A DNA stretch of 64,000 nt from Paludibacter jiangxiensis (GTDB taxonomy: Bacteria > Bacteroidota > Bacteroidia > Bacteroidales > Paludibacteraceae). The first letter of the stretch is position 1. Each line of letters starts with the position of its first letter. The translations under genes were made by a program, and so were the position numbers. Where the stretch lies: NCBI RefSeq assembly GCF_001618385.1, contig NZ_BDCR01000004.1, forward strand, positions 124,001 through 188,000. The letters run 5' to 3'. Positions 26,207 through 34,919 of this stretch are shown piece by piece. The notes beneath the pieces were generated by a model, which saw only the letters and a list, made by a program, of their open reading frames with translations, was not told the origin of the DNA and did no database searches.

Positions 26207-29131
26207 CTATCTGTAACTTTCCGGCGGGAAAAAGAAGCTTGGTTTCAGGCCTCCTGTATTTATGATGATTCGTTGCAAGGTTACAACAGGATCCATCATA
26301 ATGATTTTAATTTTATGATAACCAGCTTGTGATATCGAATGCGATGTTTTACAGACGCGAATACTGTTAATCACGGATTTCGACCATTCCGGATCGTCTT
26401 TTGATCCGGCAATATTGATTTTCGGAACCTGAACTACCTGTGGTTGTTCATCGTCAACAGCTATTGCAAATCGCATATCTGCATCTGGCAAACAGTTAAG
26501 TGTTGGTGCAATTAATGTATTGATTTCAATTTCACCTGTCGAAAATAGATAGCAATCATATTCAAGAGAAGGCGCATTTTTTAAATCCGTGAAGCTTGAA
26601 GCCGTAATAGGCATCGGCATCATGGCTGAAAGGGTGCGTCCGTAATCGGGAACCAATTGCCAAAGCACACCATTTACCGCACGATTGTTGGTGTAGTGTT
26701 CTGCCTCCATCGCAACATAACCGTTCGATTCCACAAATCCTTTCAATGACTTTCTATCGGGAGAGGCGGGATTGAAAAGAGGCACGACAACATTATAGGT
26801 CTGATTTTCTGTATTGATAGAAATCTTGCCAAACTGATTTTCTCCTTTCGGAGCGTTGTTCCAGTCAATATCTATTTCAATGCGCTGTTCTCCATCGACT
26901 TTACCGCTCATTATCGCCGGAATAATCCACGATTGTTCAGGTTTTATCGTAAATGAATGTGAACCTGCTTGTTTTGAGAAAATTTCGAGATAATGTTTTT
27001 CTCTCGAATAGTTGCTGAACTGAGGCAAGGTGTCCGGTTTTTGTGCTTCGGAAGCCGAAAGACAGCCTTCTACAGCAATGCCAATAGCTGCTGTTTCCGA
27101 TGGTTTGGTATAATTCAATCGAGGCATTATATTTTGCTTCGGATCCGACCAACCCCGATAACCAATATGAGGTTGGTTCATCATACCATTCCATTTTCCG
27201 TCTGCTACCTGAGTGTGATAGGCTACGGTCAGCAACGAATCCTGAACGAACAACTCTTTTGTTTTCAGAGCATAATCATTGGCCGATAGGCGACCCAGTG
27301 CTGCATATGTATGGTTTTTAGAAAGGTTGAAATACATATCGTTCAGGGTGTACGAGGCTTTTACGGGATAGAGTACGAGTTCGAAAAATGCATCTTTTTT
27401 AGACGGATCGAGCACTGCATAGATCGAATCTGCCTTGTCGGAGATTGCTTTCCATTTGGAAACAACCGTTTCTGCTTCCCTGTAGTTGCTCAGACTGAAA
27501 GTGGTTGCAGAAAGTAATTCGGGTTTTATCCAACCGTTGTATTTCGTGTATTTGTCTATCAGATCTGCAATTGCTTGTGCATATTGATCTCCAAATTGAA
27601 GACCAGCCCATTTTTGCGTATAAGTCGTAATGTTGTCTTTATTCCAGGTTTGTGGGCTCCATGCCAGTGACATGAAAAAGTCTATCGGAACTTCAAGAGG
27701 TTTTATGTCTCCAACATTCATTATCCAAATCCGATCGGCACCATACGAGTAAGCTTTACTCATCTGATCCCATATCTTGGTTACCGGAATGGTATTGATC
27801 CATTTGTAGCTGCGGGGGCCTCCCACATAATCAGCATGATAATAAATGCCCGCACCTCCGCTACGCTTTCTTTCTTCGGCCGATGGTAAACGGCGAATGT
27901 TACCCCAGTTGTCGTCACTCCAGAGCAAAGTGATGTTGTCGGGTACTTTTAAGCCGTTTTCATAATACTCCTGTATCTCTTTGTAAAGACACCACATTTG
28001 CGGTGTTTTCGTGATATCCGGATTCATTTCTTCGCGCAGTATTTTCTGTTGTTTAGCAACAATCCCTTCTACCATAGCAATATTGCTCTTCAAATCGCCA
28101 CCCATATCGGTGTCGTTTGCACCCCGGAGTCCCATCGTAATAACGCTTTCGTAGTTTTTATTGCGACGGATACCTTCTCTCCAGAAGTTTACAAGCGTAT
28201 CCGGATATTTGGTGTAATTCCAATGTCCCAGCGTTTTAAAATAGCGCCTGTCCCATTCCTGTTGCGAACGGAGCATGGGTTCCTGATGCGATGTCCCCAT
28301 CACAATTCCGTATTCGTCGGCAAGTCGGGGATTTTCAGGGTCGTCTTCATTAAAGTCATTTGACCACATTGCCGGCCACAGATAATTGGCTTTCAGGCGC
28401 AAAAGCAGCTCAAATACCTTCGTGTAAAATTGATGATTGCAGTTCTGAATATCATTCGGAATAAAAGGATATTTACTTGGTTTTAGAGTTCCGTAAGTGT
28501 TCTTCACCCAGGTGCTTAGTGCTGGAGCTTCGTCGTTGATGAAAATGCCACGGTACTTCACCGCAGGACGATCTTCTTTGTGAAAATTGCGGGAAATAGA
28601 AAGGATGTTCTGTTTTTGGGGAGTTACATCAGCAAACCAGTACCAGGGAGATACTCCTATTTGTTGCGAGAGATCGTAAACGCCATAAATTGTGCCCCGC
28701 TTATCGCTTCCGGCAATGACCAACGCCTGATCGACACCCGGAAACGGCTTGCTGATAATTTGCATGGAAAAAGCTTCCCATTGATTTTTAATCGCGTCTA
28801 CATTAATTTTTTTCGATCGGATGAGCTGTGTTATATACTTGCTCTTGCCGACTGTACCCACAATGATTGCATAAGGCCGATTTTTTGGCAGGGAATTTAC
28901 AAGCTCCGGTTGAGTACCAGTTACTTTCTGAATGTCTGATTGAAGATCGGAAACTACACGTGTTACACCCTTGAAGTCTTGCGGATCGACTACCAATGTC
29001 GCCGTAGTTCCCGGCCTGGCGATACAGAAATCGTTGTCTAATGAGTGTTTTACATAACTATCGGAAGCTGTTGCCGAAAGGGTAAAAGCCTGAAATACTG
29101 CAATTAGGGGTAAAAGTCGAAATTTCTTCAT
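26207..29131 (-). CDS. GH115 alpha-glucuronidase
   Basis: The enzyme removes (4-O-methyl-)glucuronic acid from internal as well as terminal xylose residues of polymeric xylan, which GH67 cannot do. It is 974 residues from the ATG at 29131. The nine residues upstream in the open frame are left out because MKKFRLLPLIAVFQAFTLSA is a clear signal peptide. Family motifs are visible: GIFINDEAPALSTW, YLWPAMWSNDFNEDDP, GTSHQEPMLR, LLWSDDNWGNIRRLP and GIYYHADYVGGPRSY. It lies 29 bp before GH30 and 80 bp after UxuA, in one long minus-strand unit. Confidence 0.95.
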   Translation of the reverse strand: MKKFRLLPLIAVFQAFTLSATASDSYVKHSLDNDFCIARPGTTATLVVDPQDFKGVTRVVSDLQSDIQKVTGTQPELVNSLPKNRPYAIIVGTVGKSKYITQLIRSKKINVDAIKNQWEAFSMQIISKPFPGVDQALVIAGSDKRGTIYGVYDLSQQIGVSPWYWFADVTPQKQNILSISRNFHKEDRPAVKYRGIFINDEAPALSTWVKNTYGTLKPSKYPFIPNDIQNCNHQFYTKVFELLLRLKANYLWPAMWSNDFNEDDPENPRLADEYGIVMGTSHQEPMLRSQQEWDRRYFKTLGHWNYTKYPDTLVNFWREGIRRNKNYESVITMGLRGANDTDMGGDLKSNIAMVEGIVAKQQKILREEMNPDITKTPQMWCLYKEIQEYYENGLKVPDNITLLWSDDNWGNIRRLPSAEERKRSGGAGIYYHADYVGGPRSYKWINTIPVTKIWDQMSKAYSYGADRIWIMNVGDIKPLEVPIDFFMSLAWSPQTWNKDNITTYTQKWAGLQFGDQYAQAIADLIDKYTKYNGWIKPELLSATTFSLSNYREAETVVSKWKAISDKADSIYAVLDPSKKDAFFELVLYPVKASYTLNDMYFNLSKNHTYAALGRLSANDYALKTKELFVQDSLLTVAYHTQVADGKWNGMMNQPHIGYRGWSDPKQNIMPRLNYTKPSETAAIGIAVEGCLSASEAQKPDTLPQFSNYSREKHYLEIFSKQAGSHSFTIKPEQSWIIPAIMSGKVDGEQRIEIDIDWNNAPKGENQFGKISINTENQTYNVVVPLFNPASPDRKSLKGFVESNGYVAMEAEHYTNNRAVNGVLWQLVPDYGRTLSAMMPMPITASSFTDLKNAPSLEYDCYLFSTGEIEINTLIAPTLNCLPDADMRFAIAVDDEQPQVVQVPKINIAGSKDDPEWSKSVINSIRVCKTSHSISQAGYHKIKIIMMDPVVTLQRIIINTGGLKPSFFFPPESYR

Positions 29132-29211
29132 GGTATAAAATTGGCATGTCGAAGGCATACCTTCTCCAAAACGGAGAAGGTAACCTTGAGTTTGTGAACG
29201 GTGTAATTGTT

Positions 29212-30396
29212 TTATTTTGAGGGATAGAGAGACTTGGCAATGCCCATCTCTAATCCTCTTAATTCTGCTAAACCTTTCATACGGCCAAGGAGAGAGTATC
29301 CGTAGAAGATCTGAGGTTTAGCCAGGTCGTCAAGCATCTGGTGCCCGTGGTCGGGACGGAGGGGAAGGGAAATCTGGCGTTTTTGCATGGTTTCGATAAA
29401 CGAACTCATTACTCCAAACATATTCACACTTCCTTCAAGATGGTTGGCTTCGAAAAAGCGGTTGTCGTCAATCCATTCGGTACTACGCAGGTGCACGAAG
29501 TGGATTCTGTCGGCAAAACGCTGGCTCATTTTTACAAGATCATTCTCACGGCGTACACTCAGCGATCCGGTGCAGAAACAGATGCCGTTTGCAGTAGAAG
29601 GAACTGCTTCAGCAAGAGCTGCATAATCTTCCTCACGGCTGGCAATACGTGGCAGACCGAGAATAGGGAAGGGAGGATCGTCAGGGTGAATGGCCATTTT
29701 GACACCAACTTCTTCTGCTACCGGAATCACTTCTTTGAGGAACAGAATCAGGTGTTCACGCATTTTATTGGCATCAAAATCTTTATATTTTGCTAATTGT
29801 TCCAATACGTATTCTACCGTGAAAGCTTTGCCTTCGCCGGGAATGCCGGAGAGAATCACGCTCAGAATCCGGTTCATATCTTCGTCAGTCATCGATTCGT
29901 AGCGTTTCTTTACCTGCTCGAAATCTTCATCCGACAGTTCTTCGCGTGCTCCCTGGCGTTGCAATACAAACACATCGAACGCAAGGAATGCATAACGATC
30001 AAAATACATTGCTTTTGAACCGTCAGCAAGAGTGTACGACAGGTCGGTACGAACCCAGTCGAGCACCGGCATAAAGTTGTATGTTACTACGTCAACACCG
30101 CATTGAGCGAGGTTGCGTAACGTAGTTTTATAGTTCTCTATGTATTGAAGATAGTTGCCTGTGCGACGTTTAATGTCTTCGTGTACATTCACACTTTCCA
30201 CTACGTGCCATGCCAGTCCGGCATCTTCAATTACTTTCTTGTATTTCTGAATCTCTTCCACGCTCCATACTTCGCCTGTGGGAATGTGGTGTAGCGAGGA
30301 GACAACCGCTGTGCAGCCGCTTTGGCGGATATCCTGCAGGGTTACCGTATCTTTTGGCCCATACCAACGCATGGACTGTTCAAAACCGTAAATCAT
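29212..30396 (-). CDS. uxuA: mannonate dehydratase
   Basis: The enzyme dehydrates D-mannonate to 2-keto-3-deoxy-D-gluconate in the cytoplasm, the third step of glucuronate breakdown. It has 394 residues from the ATG at 30396; a TTG three codons upstream is less likely. It has a TIM-barrel xylose isomerase-like fold. The N-terminus (FEQSMRWYGPKDTV) and the motifs SLHHIPTG, AIHPDDPPFPILGLPR and CTGSLSVR are diagnostic and include metal-binding His, Asp and Cys residues. It lies between the SDR oxidoreductase and GH115, consistent with feeding released uronic acid into central metabolism. Confidence 0.95.
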   Translation of the reverse strand: MIYGFEQSMRWYGPKDTVTLQDIRQSGCTAVVSSLHHIPTGEVWSVEEIQKYKKVIEDAGLAWHVVESVNVHEDIKRRTGNYLQYIENYKTTLRNLAQCGVDVVTYNFMPVLDWVRTDLSYTLADGSKAMYFDRYAFLAFDVFVLQRQGAREELSDEDFEQVKKRYESMTDEDMNRILSVILSGIPGEGKAFTVEYVLEQLAKYKDFDANKMREHLILFLKEVIPVAEEVGVKMAIHPDDPPFPILGLPRIASREEDYAALAEAVPSTANGICFCTGSLSVRRENDLVKMSQRFADRIHFVHLRSTEWIDDNRFFEANHLEGSVNMFGVMSSFIETMQKRQISLPLRPDHGHQMLDDLAKPQIFYGYSLLGRMKGLAELRGLEMGIAKSLYPSK

Positions 30397-30401
30397 TTTG
30401 T

Positions 30402-30482
30402 TCAATTTGAAAATTAGTCAATTTGAAAATCCGAGAATGAGAAACCGATTGCTCAACACTCGTTACTCACTACTCGTTACTA
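30402..30482. repeat. short repeats between SDR and UxuA genes
   Basis: A perfect 12-bp direct repeat CAATTTGAAAAT occurs twice, four bases apart, at 30403-30430. A CACTCGTTACT/ACTCGTTACT tandem motif follows at 30457-30480. These resemble the low-complexity spacers at 4357 and give no sign of coding. Confidence 0.5.
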
Positions 30483-30483
30483 T

Positions 30484-31299
30484 TTATACTCCCGAATAGG
30501 CATCGAAGCCTCCGTCAACGATGATGTTTTGCCCGTTAACGAAGCGAGAAGCATCGCTACACAACCATTGAATGGTTCCGTTGAGCTCGTCGGCAACGCC
30601 CATGCGGCCAAAAGGTGTGGAATTGATGATTTTGTTTCCACGAGGAGTTAATGATCCGTCCTCGTTGGTCAATAAAGTACGGTTTTGTTCTGTCAGGAAG
30701 AAACCCGGGCAAATAGAATTGACCCTGATTTTATCGCCGTATTTCTGAGAATATTCCACTGCCAGCCATTTTGTAAAGTTCTGAATAGCGCTTTTTGCAG
30801 CGGAATAGCCGATAACACGTGTCATCGGGCGGGCAACGGTTGCCGATGTGAAGTTGATGATGTTTCCTTCTTTGCGATCTACCATTTCTTTTGTGAAAAC
30901 GCGGGTAGGGTAGATGGTTCCATAAAGGTTGAGATCGATAACCTGACGCAATTGCTCTAAGTCAAGATCGAAAAATGATTGTTCGGGAAGAACGTTGGCT
31001 CCTGCACGATTGCCTCCGGCGGCATTGATAAGGACGTCTACAGGTCCGAATTTAGCTTTGATTTCGTCATGATTTTGTTGCAGGATATCAATGTTGAGAA
31101 CATCAGAGACTAAAAACAGAGCTTCGTGACCTTCTGCTTTGATTTCATTTTCAAGGGCTTTGCCTTTTACTGCATCACGTCCCAAAATAGCAACTTTTGC
31201 CCCTTGGGCAGCCAGGTGTTTACTGATAGAACTGCCAAGTACGCCAGTCCCGCCGGTGATTACGATCACTTTACCGGCAATGTTGAATTCATTTTTCAT
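30484..31299 (-). CDS. SDR-family D-mannonate oxidoreductase (fructuronate reductase)
   Basis: This is probably the NAD(P)-dependent reduction of D-fructuronate to D-mannonate, giving the substrate for UxuA. It has 271 residues from the ATG at 31299; ten extra residues in the open frame are rejected because MKNEFNIAGKVIVITGG is a normal start. A Rossmann fold is shown by TGGTGVLGSSI, the NAAGG motif and catalytic YSAAK, with a C-terminal NGQNIIVDGGFDAY. It is a classical SDR, unlike E. coli UxuB, but this type (as in Bacillus YjmF) is usual beside uxuA in Bacteroidetes. The substrate is inferred from family and position. First gene of the enzyme operon. Confidence 0.88.
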   Translation of the reverse strand: MKNEFNIAGKVIVITGGTGVLGSSISKHLAAQGAKVAILGRDAVKGKALENEIKAEGHEALFLVSDVLNIDILQQNHDEIKAKFGPVDVLINAAGGNRAGANVLPEQSFFDLDLEQLRQVIDLNLYGTIYPTRVFTKEMVDRKEGNIINFTSATVARPMTRVIGYSAAKSAIQNFTKWLAVEYSQKYGDKIRVNSICPGFFLTEQNRTLLTNEDGSLTPRGNKIINSTPFGRMGVADELNGTIQWLCSDASRFVNGQNIIVDGGFDAYSGV

Positions 31300-31352
31300 A
31301 TTGAAGATTAAAAAGGGTCGGTTGTGCATTATCTGCCTGCAACCGACAATTG

Positions 31353-31360
31353 CAAAATTA
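31353..31360 (-). promoter_or_regulatory. -7 promoter element for the uronate/GH operon
   Basis: TAATTTTG on the minus strand matches TAnnTTTG, 53 bp before the SDR start at 31299. No clean -33 element is visible. Confidence 0.45.
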
Positions 31361-31990
31361 TATATTTAGTTATTTGTAGTTCCTGAATTTTGATACATTT
31401 GGTTTCAATATAGGTTCTCTGCTGCTACTTTTGATACAGGTAATATAACTATCGAAACATTTTTACATATAAACCGAATACTGTCACATTGTTGAAGTAT
31501 ACAAGTATTAGACAGGAAGCAACAGGCACAGGGTAGTCACATATTTATTTTATCGGTATGTAACGTGCACTCTGTGATTCATTCGTGTCCGATCACGGAT
31601 TTGAATATGTGTGTGGATTATGGCGTACGATAAAAAGGAAAATAAATACATGCCTGTTACCAGAAAGAATCTTCGGCAGATGGAAAATATTTGCGACTTC
31701 AAAGATAGCAAGATGTTACCGTCTTTCAATGTTTATAAGCAGAGTTCTTTGCATATTTTTGAGGAGAGCAATGGCAGAAGAGATTCCTGTTTCAGGATTC
31801 AGTTGCATATCGTATCCATAAGTGGGTGAAATAGTTGATTCTCCTCACCCGGTTCCCCGCAATTCCACACTTTTCCACAATGCGTATTAATTGCAAGTAT
31901 CTGTTTATTAGGGTGTAATGATTTTGGCATAATTGTTGGATGTTATTTGATATAAACAACCAGGTACACAACTTTTAAAAAGTAGAAATC
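31361..31990. other. divergent intergenic region, 630 bp
   Basis: This lies between the end of the xylan locus and a plus-strand envelope gene. It should carry the operators of the SDR-UxuA-GH operon. Two short plus-strand frames (31585-31821, 31611-31829) overlap each other in different frames, have no signal or family features, and are not called. No strong inverted repeat was found. Confidence 0.35.
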
Positions 31991-32491
31991 ATGAAATCAC
32001 TAAAATTGATAATCGTTGGAGTGATGTTATTGTTTGCAGGTGCAATGCAGGCACAGGTTTCAATCAATATAAATCTGGGAAGCATTCCTTCATGGGGACC
32101 TCGTGTACAGGAGGATGTGCGGTATTATTACCTTCCTGATGTTGATGCTTACTACGATCTGAGAACCGCTATGTTTGTATTCTCTTATAATGGATGCTGG
32201 GTTCGCCAACGTCATCTTCCGGAAGTATACCGTAATTATAATCTTTATGATGGTCGGAAAATTGTGATGAGAAATTATTACGGAGATTCTCCTTATTCTT
32301 ATTACAGAGGCAGAGGCGAATACAGAGATAACCGGATGGCACAACGTCAGGAAAGAAATGAACGCAGGTATGATGAATTTAACGACCGACGAATGCGCGA
32401 AGAGCACAACTGGAGAGGTAACGATGACAGGCAGAATTTCAGACACGATAATGGCCGTGGACACGGACAGAAGAGAGGTTGGGAATATTGA
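31991..32491 (+). CDS. hypothetical secreted protein with charged tail
   Basis: The function is unknown. The 166-residue protein has a clear signal peptide ending at AMQAQ, then VSININLGSIPSWGP and YYYLPDVDAYYDL, a pattern seen in small Bacteroidetes periplasmic proteins of unknown role. The C-terminal third is extremely rich in Arg, Asp, Asn and Tyr (NRMAQRQERNERRYDEFNDR) and is probably disordered. It lies 78 bp before the coiled-coil lipoprotein. The next gene has its own promoter-like element, so they need not form an operon. Confidence 0.75.
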   Translation: MKSLKLIIVGVMLLFAGAMQAQVSININLGSIPSWGPRVQEDVRYYYLPDVDAYYDLRTAMFVFSYNGCWVRQRHLPEVYRNYNLYDGRKIVMRNYYGDSPYSYYRGRGEYRDNRMAQRQERNERRYDEFNDRRMREEHNWRGNDDRQNFRHDNGRGHGQKRGWEY

Positions 32492-32521
32492 ATAATAAGA
32501 ACATTTTGAAATGTTTGTCAG

Positions 32522-32529
32522 TATATTTG
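32522..32529 (+). promoter_or_regulatory. -7 promoter element for the coiled-coil lipoprotein
   Basis: TATATTTG matches TAnnTTTG 40 bp before the start at 32570. No -33 TTTG occurs at normal spacing. Confidence 0.45.
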
Positions 32530-32569
32530 TAACGTTTTTAATATATTATAAACCATTAAATTTACAACA

Positions 32570-33445
32570 ATGAGAACAATCAGATTTTATGTAATGCTTA
32601 CAGTGCTTGCTTTTGTAGCAGTATCTTGTGTCGAAAATTCTTCGAAATACAAAGCTGCTATTGCACAGCGTGATTCACTGGCGCTCCAGAAACAAATTAT
32701 GGATTCCAGCTACAATCAGACACTTACGCTTTTGAATGATATTGAAACCGGCTTTTCTGAAATCAATCAGACCGAAAGCAATATGAAGCTTAACCTCAAA
32801 GGAGTTGAGGGTTCAACAAACAAAAGAGCTCAGATAGCAGCTCAGATGAAAGCGATTAAAGAAACGATGGAGAAGAACAAAGCCAAAATTTCAGAACTTC
32901 AACGTTTGGTAGGAAAAAACAGCAAAGCTACCGCACAATTGCAGGAAACAATTAAACGTCTTCAGACAGAACTCGATGCCAAAACTACTCAGCTTCAATC
33001 ATTACAGGCTGAACTGGAACAGAAAAATATCAAAATTACTGAGCTGACGACTACAGTTACAGAACAAGGGAAAAATATTGCAGAACAAAGCAGCACAATA
33101 GAACAGCAAAAAACAACTATCAAGACTCAGGATGTCGATCTTCATTCAGTTTGGTATGTTGTAGCTACTTCAAAACAATTGAAAGAAAACAAAATTGTGA
33201 CCGGAGGTGGTCTCTTCAAATCGAAGAAACTTTCAGCAAGCGATTTCGATCAAAAGAACTTTACACAGGCTGATTTAAGAAGTCTTTCTTCAATCCCGAC
33301 CAATAGCAAAAGTGTAAAAATTCTATCACTTCATCCTGCTGACAGCTATAAATTAGTAACTGGCGCCGATAAGAAAATCACTATTGAGATTACCAATCCT
33401 TCTAAATTCTGGAGTGCATCTAAATATCTGGTTGTTCAAATATAA
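32570..33445 (+). CDS. coiled-coil lipoprotein, Cbp1-like
   Basis: This 291-residue lipoprotein has a signal peptide with lipobox (AVSC, Cys20) and so is membrane anchored. Residues ~25-195 form a long coiled coil, with heptad stretches such as LQRLVGKNSKATAQLQETIK and repeated QNIKITEL/EQSSTIEQQKTT-type segments. A compact C-terminal domain (about 200-291) begins HSVWYVVATSKQLKENKIV. The layout resembles the Bacteroides Cbp1 collagen-binding adhesin family, but binding of host protein is not implied for what may be a free-living strain. A good terminator follows. Confidence 0.78.
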   Translation: MRTIRFYVMLTVLAFVAVSCVENSSKYKAAIAQRDSLALQKQIMDSSYNQTLTLLNDIETGFSEINQTESNMKLNLKGVEGSTNKRAQIAAQMKAIKETMEKNKAKISELQRLVGKNSKATAQLQETIKRLQTELDAKTTQLQSLQAELEQKNIKITELTTTVTEQGKNIAEQSSTIEQQKTTIKTQDVDLHSVWYVVATSKQLKENKIVTGGGLFKSKKLSASDFDQKNFTQADLRSLSSIPTNSKSVKILSLHPADSYKLVTGADKKITIEITNPSKFWSASKYLVVQI

Positions 33446-33461
33446 TAGTTTTATTATTTAC

Positions 33462-33495
33462 AAAAATACCGGGACAATGTTCCGGTATTTTTTTT
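33462..33495 (+). terminator. terminator after the coiled-coil lipoprotein
   Basis: AAAATACCGG and CCGGTATTTT form a 10-bp stem extended by GAC/GTT, with a short loop and a T8 run. It lies ~17 bp after the stop. Confidence 0.85.
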
Positions 33496-33583
33496 GTTTA
33501 GATTCAGAGAAAGACCGAAACCTGTGTTTTTAATTATGATGGATTCCTATGTGTTCAGGGGCACAAATATCCGCTAAATTGTT

Positions 33584-33591
33584 TATTTTTG
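33584..33591 (+). promoter_or_regulatory. -7 promoter element very close to the NtrC-type regulator start
   Basis: TATTTTTG matches TAnnTTTG and ends 8 bp before the ATG at 33600. If used, the transcript would have almost no leader. Confidence 0.45.
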
Positions 33592-33599
33592 CTCCCTGT

Positions 33600-34919
33600 A
33601 TGAAACAAACGATTTTATTGATCGAAGATGATGCCACTTTTGGAACAATGTTACAAAAATGGTGTGGTCGGAATGGATTCGAGGCAGAATTATGCTCAGA
33701 TATTGCTTCGGCACAGGCAGAATTGACACATAAGAAGGTCGATCTTGTGCTGAGTGACTTGCGTTTGCCTGATGGTGACGGCATCATGCTTTTGCACTGG
33801 ATGCGCGACCTGAATATGGATACACCTGTCATTGTGATGTCCAGCTATGGGGAAATTCAGAGTGCAGTGGCGGCAATGAAACTCGGCGCTGAGGATTTTT
33901 TGGAAAAACCAATGAATCCTGCCATTTTGAAAGAAAAGATAGAACAGGCTCTTTTGAAGAAACCGGTAGAAGCAAAGCCCGTAAAAGCTGTCAAAGCGAA
34001 TGTAGATGGCATGGTGATGGGTAAAAGCGCGGTGGCTCGTCAGATGTACGATCATATTCTGAAGGTAGCGCCTACACGCATGTCGGTGCTTATTATGGGA
34101 GAAAGCGGAACCGGAAAGGAATATGCCGCGCGAATGATTCATGAAAACAGTCCGCGTCGTAGCAAGCCTTTTATTGCTGTCGATTGCGGTAGTTTATCGC
34201 GCGAACTGGCACCGAGCGAACTTTTCGGTCACCTGAAAGGATCATTTACATCTGCCATTGAAGATAAAACAGGTGTATTTGTGCAGGCCGACCAGGGAAC
34301 CGTTTTCCTTGACGAGGTAGGCAATCTTTCGTACGAGGTACAGGTGCAGTTGTTGCGTGCGTTGCAGGAACAAAAAGTGCGGCCGGTTGGGTCCGTGAAA
34401 GATATAAAGGTTGATGTGCGAATTCTTGCCGCGACCAACGAAAATCTGGAAGAAGCTATTGCCGAAGGGCGTTTCCGCGAAGATTTATACCATCGGCTCA
34501 ACGAGTTTTCTCTTTTTATTGCTCCCATCCGCGACAGGAAAGGCGATATCGAAATATTTGCGAATGAATTCCTGCGTCAGGCAAACGAAGAGCTGGATAA
34601 ATCGGTTCAGGGATTTTCATCGGATGCAATGGCATTGCTCGAAAAGCACCACTGGAGCGGTAACCTGCGTGAATTAAGGAACACGGTACGACGTTTGGTG
34701 TTGTTTGCCTCAAACGACATTATTACGGTTGATGACATTCCCGCTTTTGCTTCCCAATCGACCAATGAAGATCTTGCTTTGCAACCCGACAATGAGCGCG
34801 AGCAGATAGAGAACGTGTTGCGTAAAACAAGGGGCAATAAAACGCTGGCAGCACAATTGTTGAAAATAGACCGCAAAACACTCTACAACAAAATGCATCT
34901 TTACGGCATCAAACTTTAA
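33600..34919 (+). CDS. NtrC-family sigma-54-dependent response regulator
   Basis: This activator of sigma-54 promoters has 439 residues from ATG 33600 (MKQTILLIEDD); 17 further upstream residues in the frame are unlike the family. In order: REC (1-115, acidic pair EDD, phospho-Asp in LVLSDLRLPDG, Lys in LEKP); AAA+ domain (about 145-370) with Walker A GESGTGKE, Walker B VFLDEVG and arginine-finger region FREDLYHRL; Fis-type HTH (about 395-439, TLAAQLLKIDRKTLYNKM). The GAFTGA loop that touches sigma-54 reads GSFTSA (residues 214-219), with Phe and Thr kept. It is convergent with, and overlaps by 11 bp, the hybrid kinase gene, its likely partner. Confidence 0.95.
   Translation: MKQTILLIEDDATFGTMLQKWCGRNGFEAELCSDIASAQAELTHKKVDLVLSDLRLPDGDGIMLLHWMRDLNMDTPVIVMSSYGEIQSAVAAMKLGAEDFLEKPMNPAILKEKIEQALLKKPVEAKPVKAVKANVDGMVMGKSAVARQMYDHILKVAPTRMSVLIMGESGTGKEYAARMIHENSPRRSKPFIAVDCGSLSRELAPSELFGHLKGSFTSAIEDKTGVFVQADQGTVFLDEVGNLSYEVQVQLLRALQEQKVRPVGSVKDIKVDVRILAATNENLEEAIAEGRFREDLYHRLNEFSLFIAPIRDRKGDIEIFANEFLRQANEELDKSVQGFSSDAMALLEKHHWSGNLRELRNTVRRLVLFASNDIITVDDIPAFASQSTNEDLALQPDNEREQIENVLRKTRGNKTLAAQLLKIDRKTLYNKMHLYGIKL

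Noticed and set aside
31585-31829. Two overlapping short frames in the divergent gap
   Set aside because: No signal peptide, motif or clear promoter, and they are in conflicting frames. A real small gene cannot be fully excluded.
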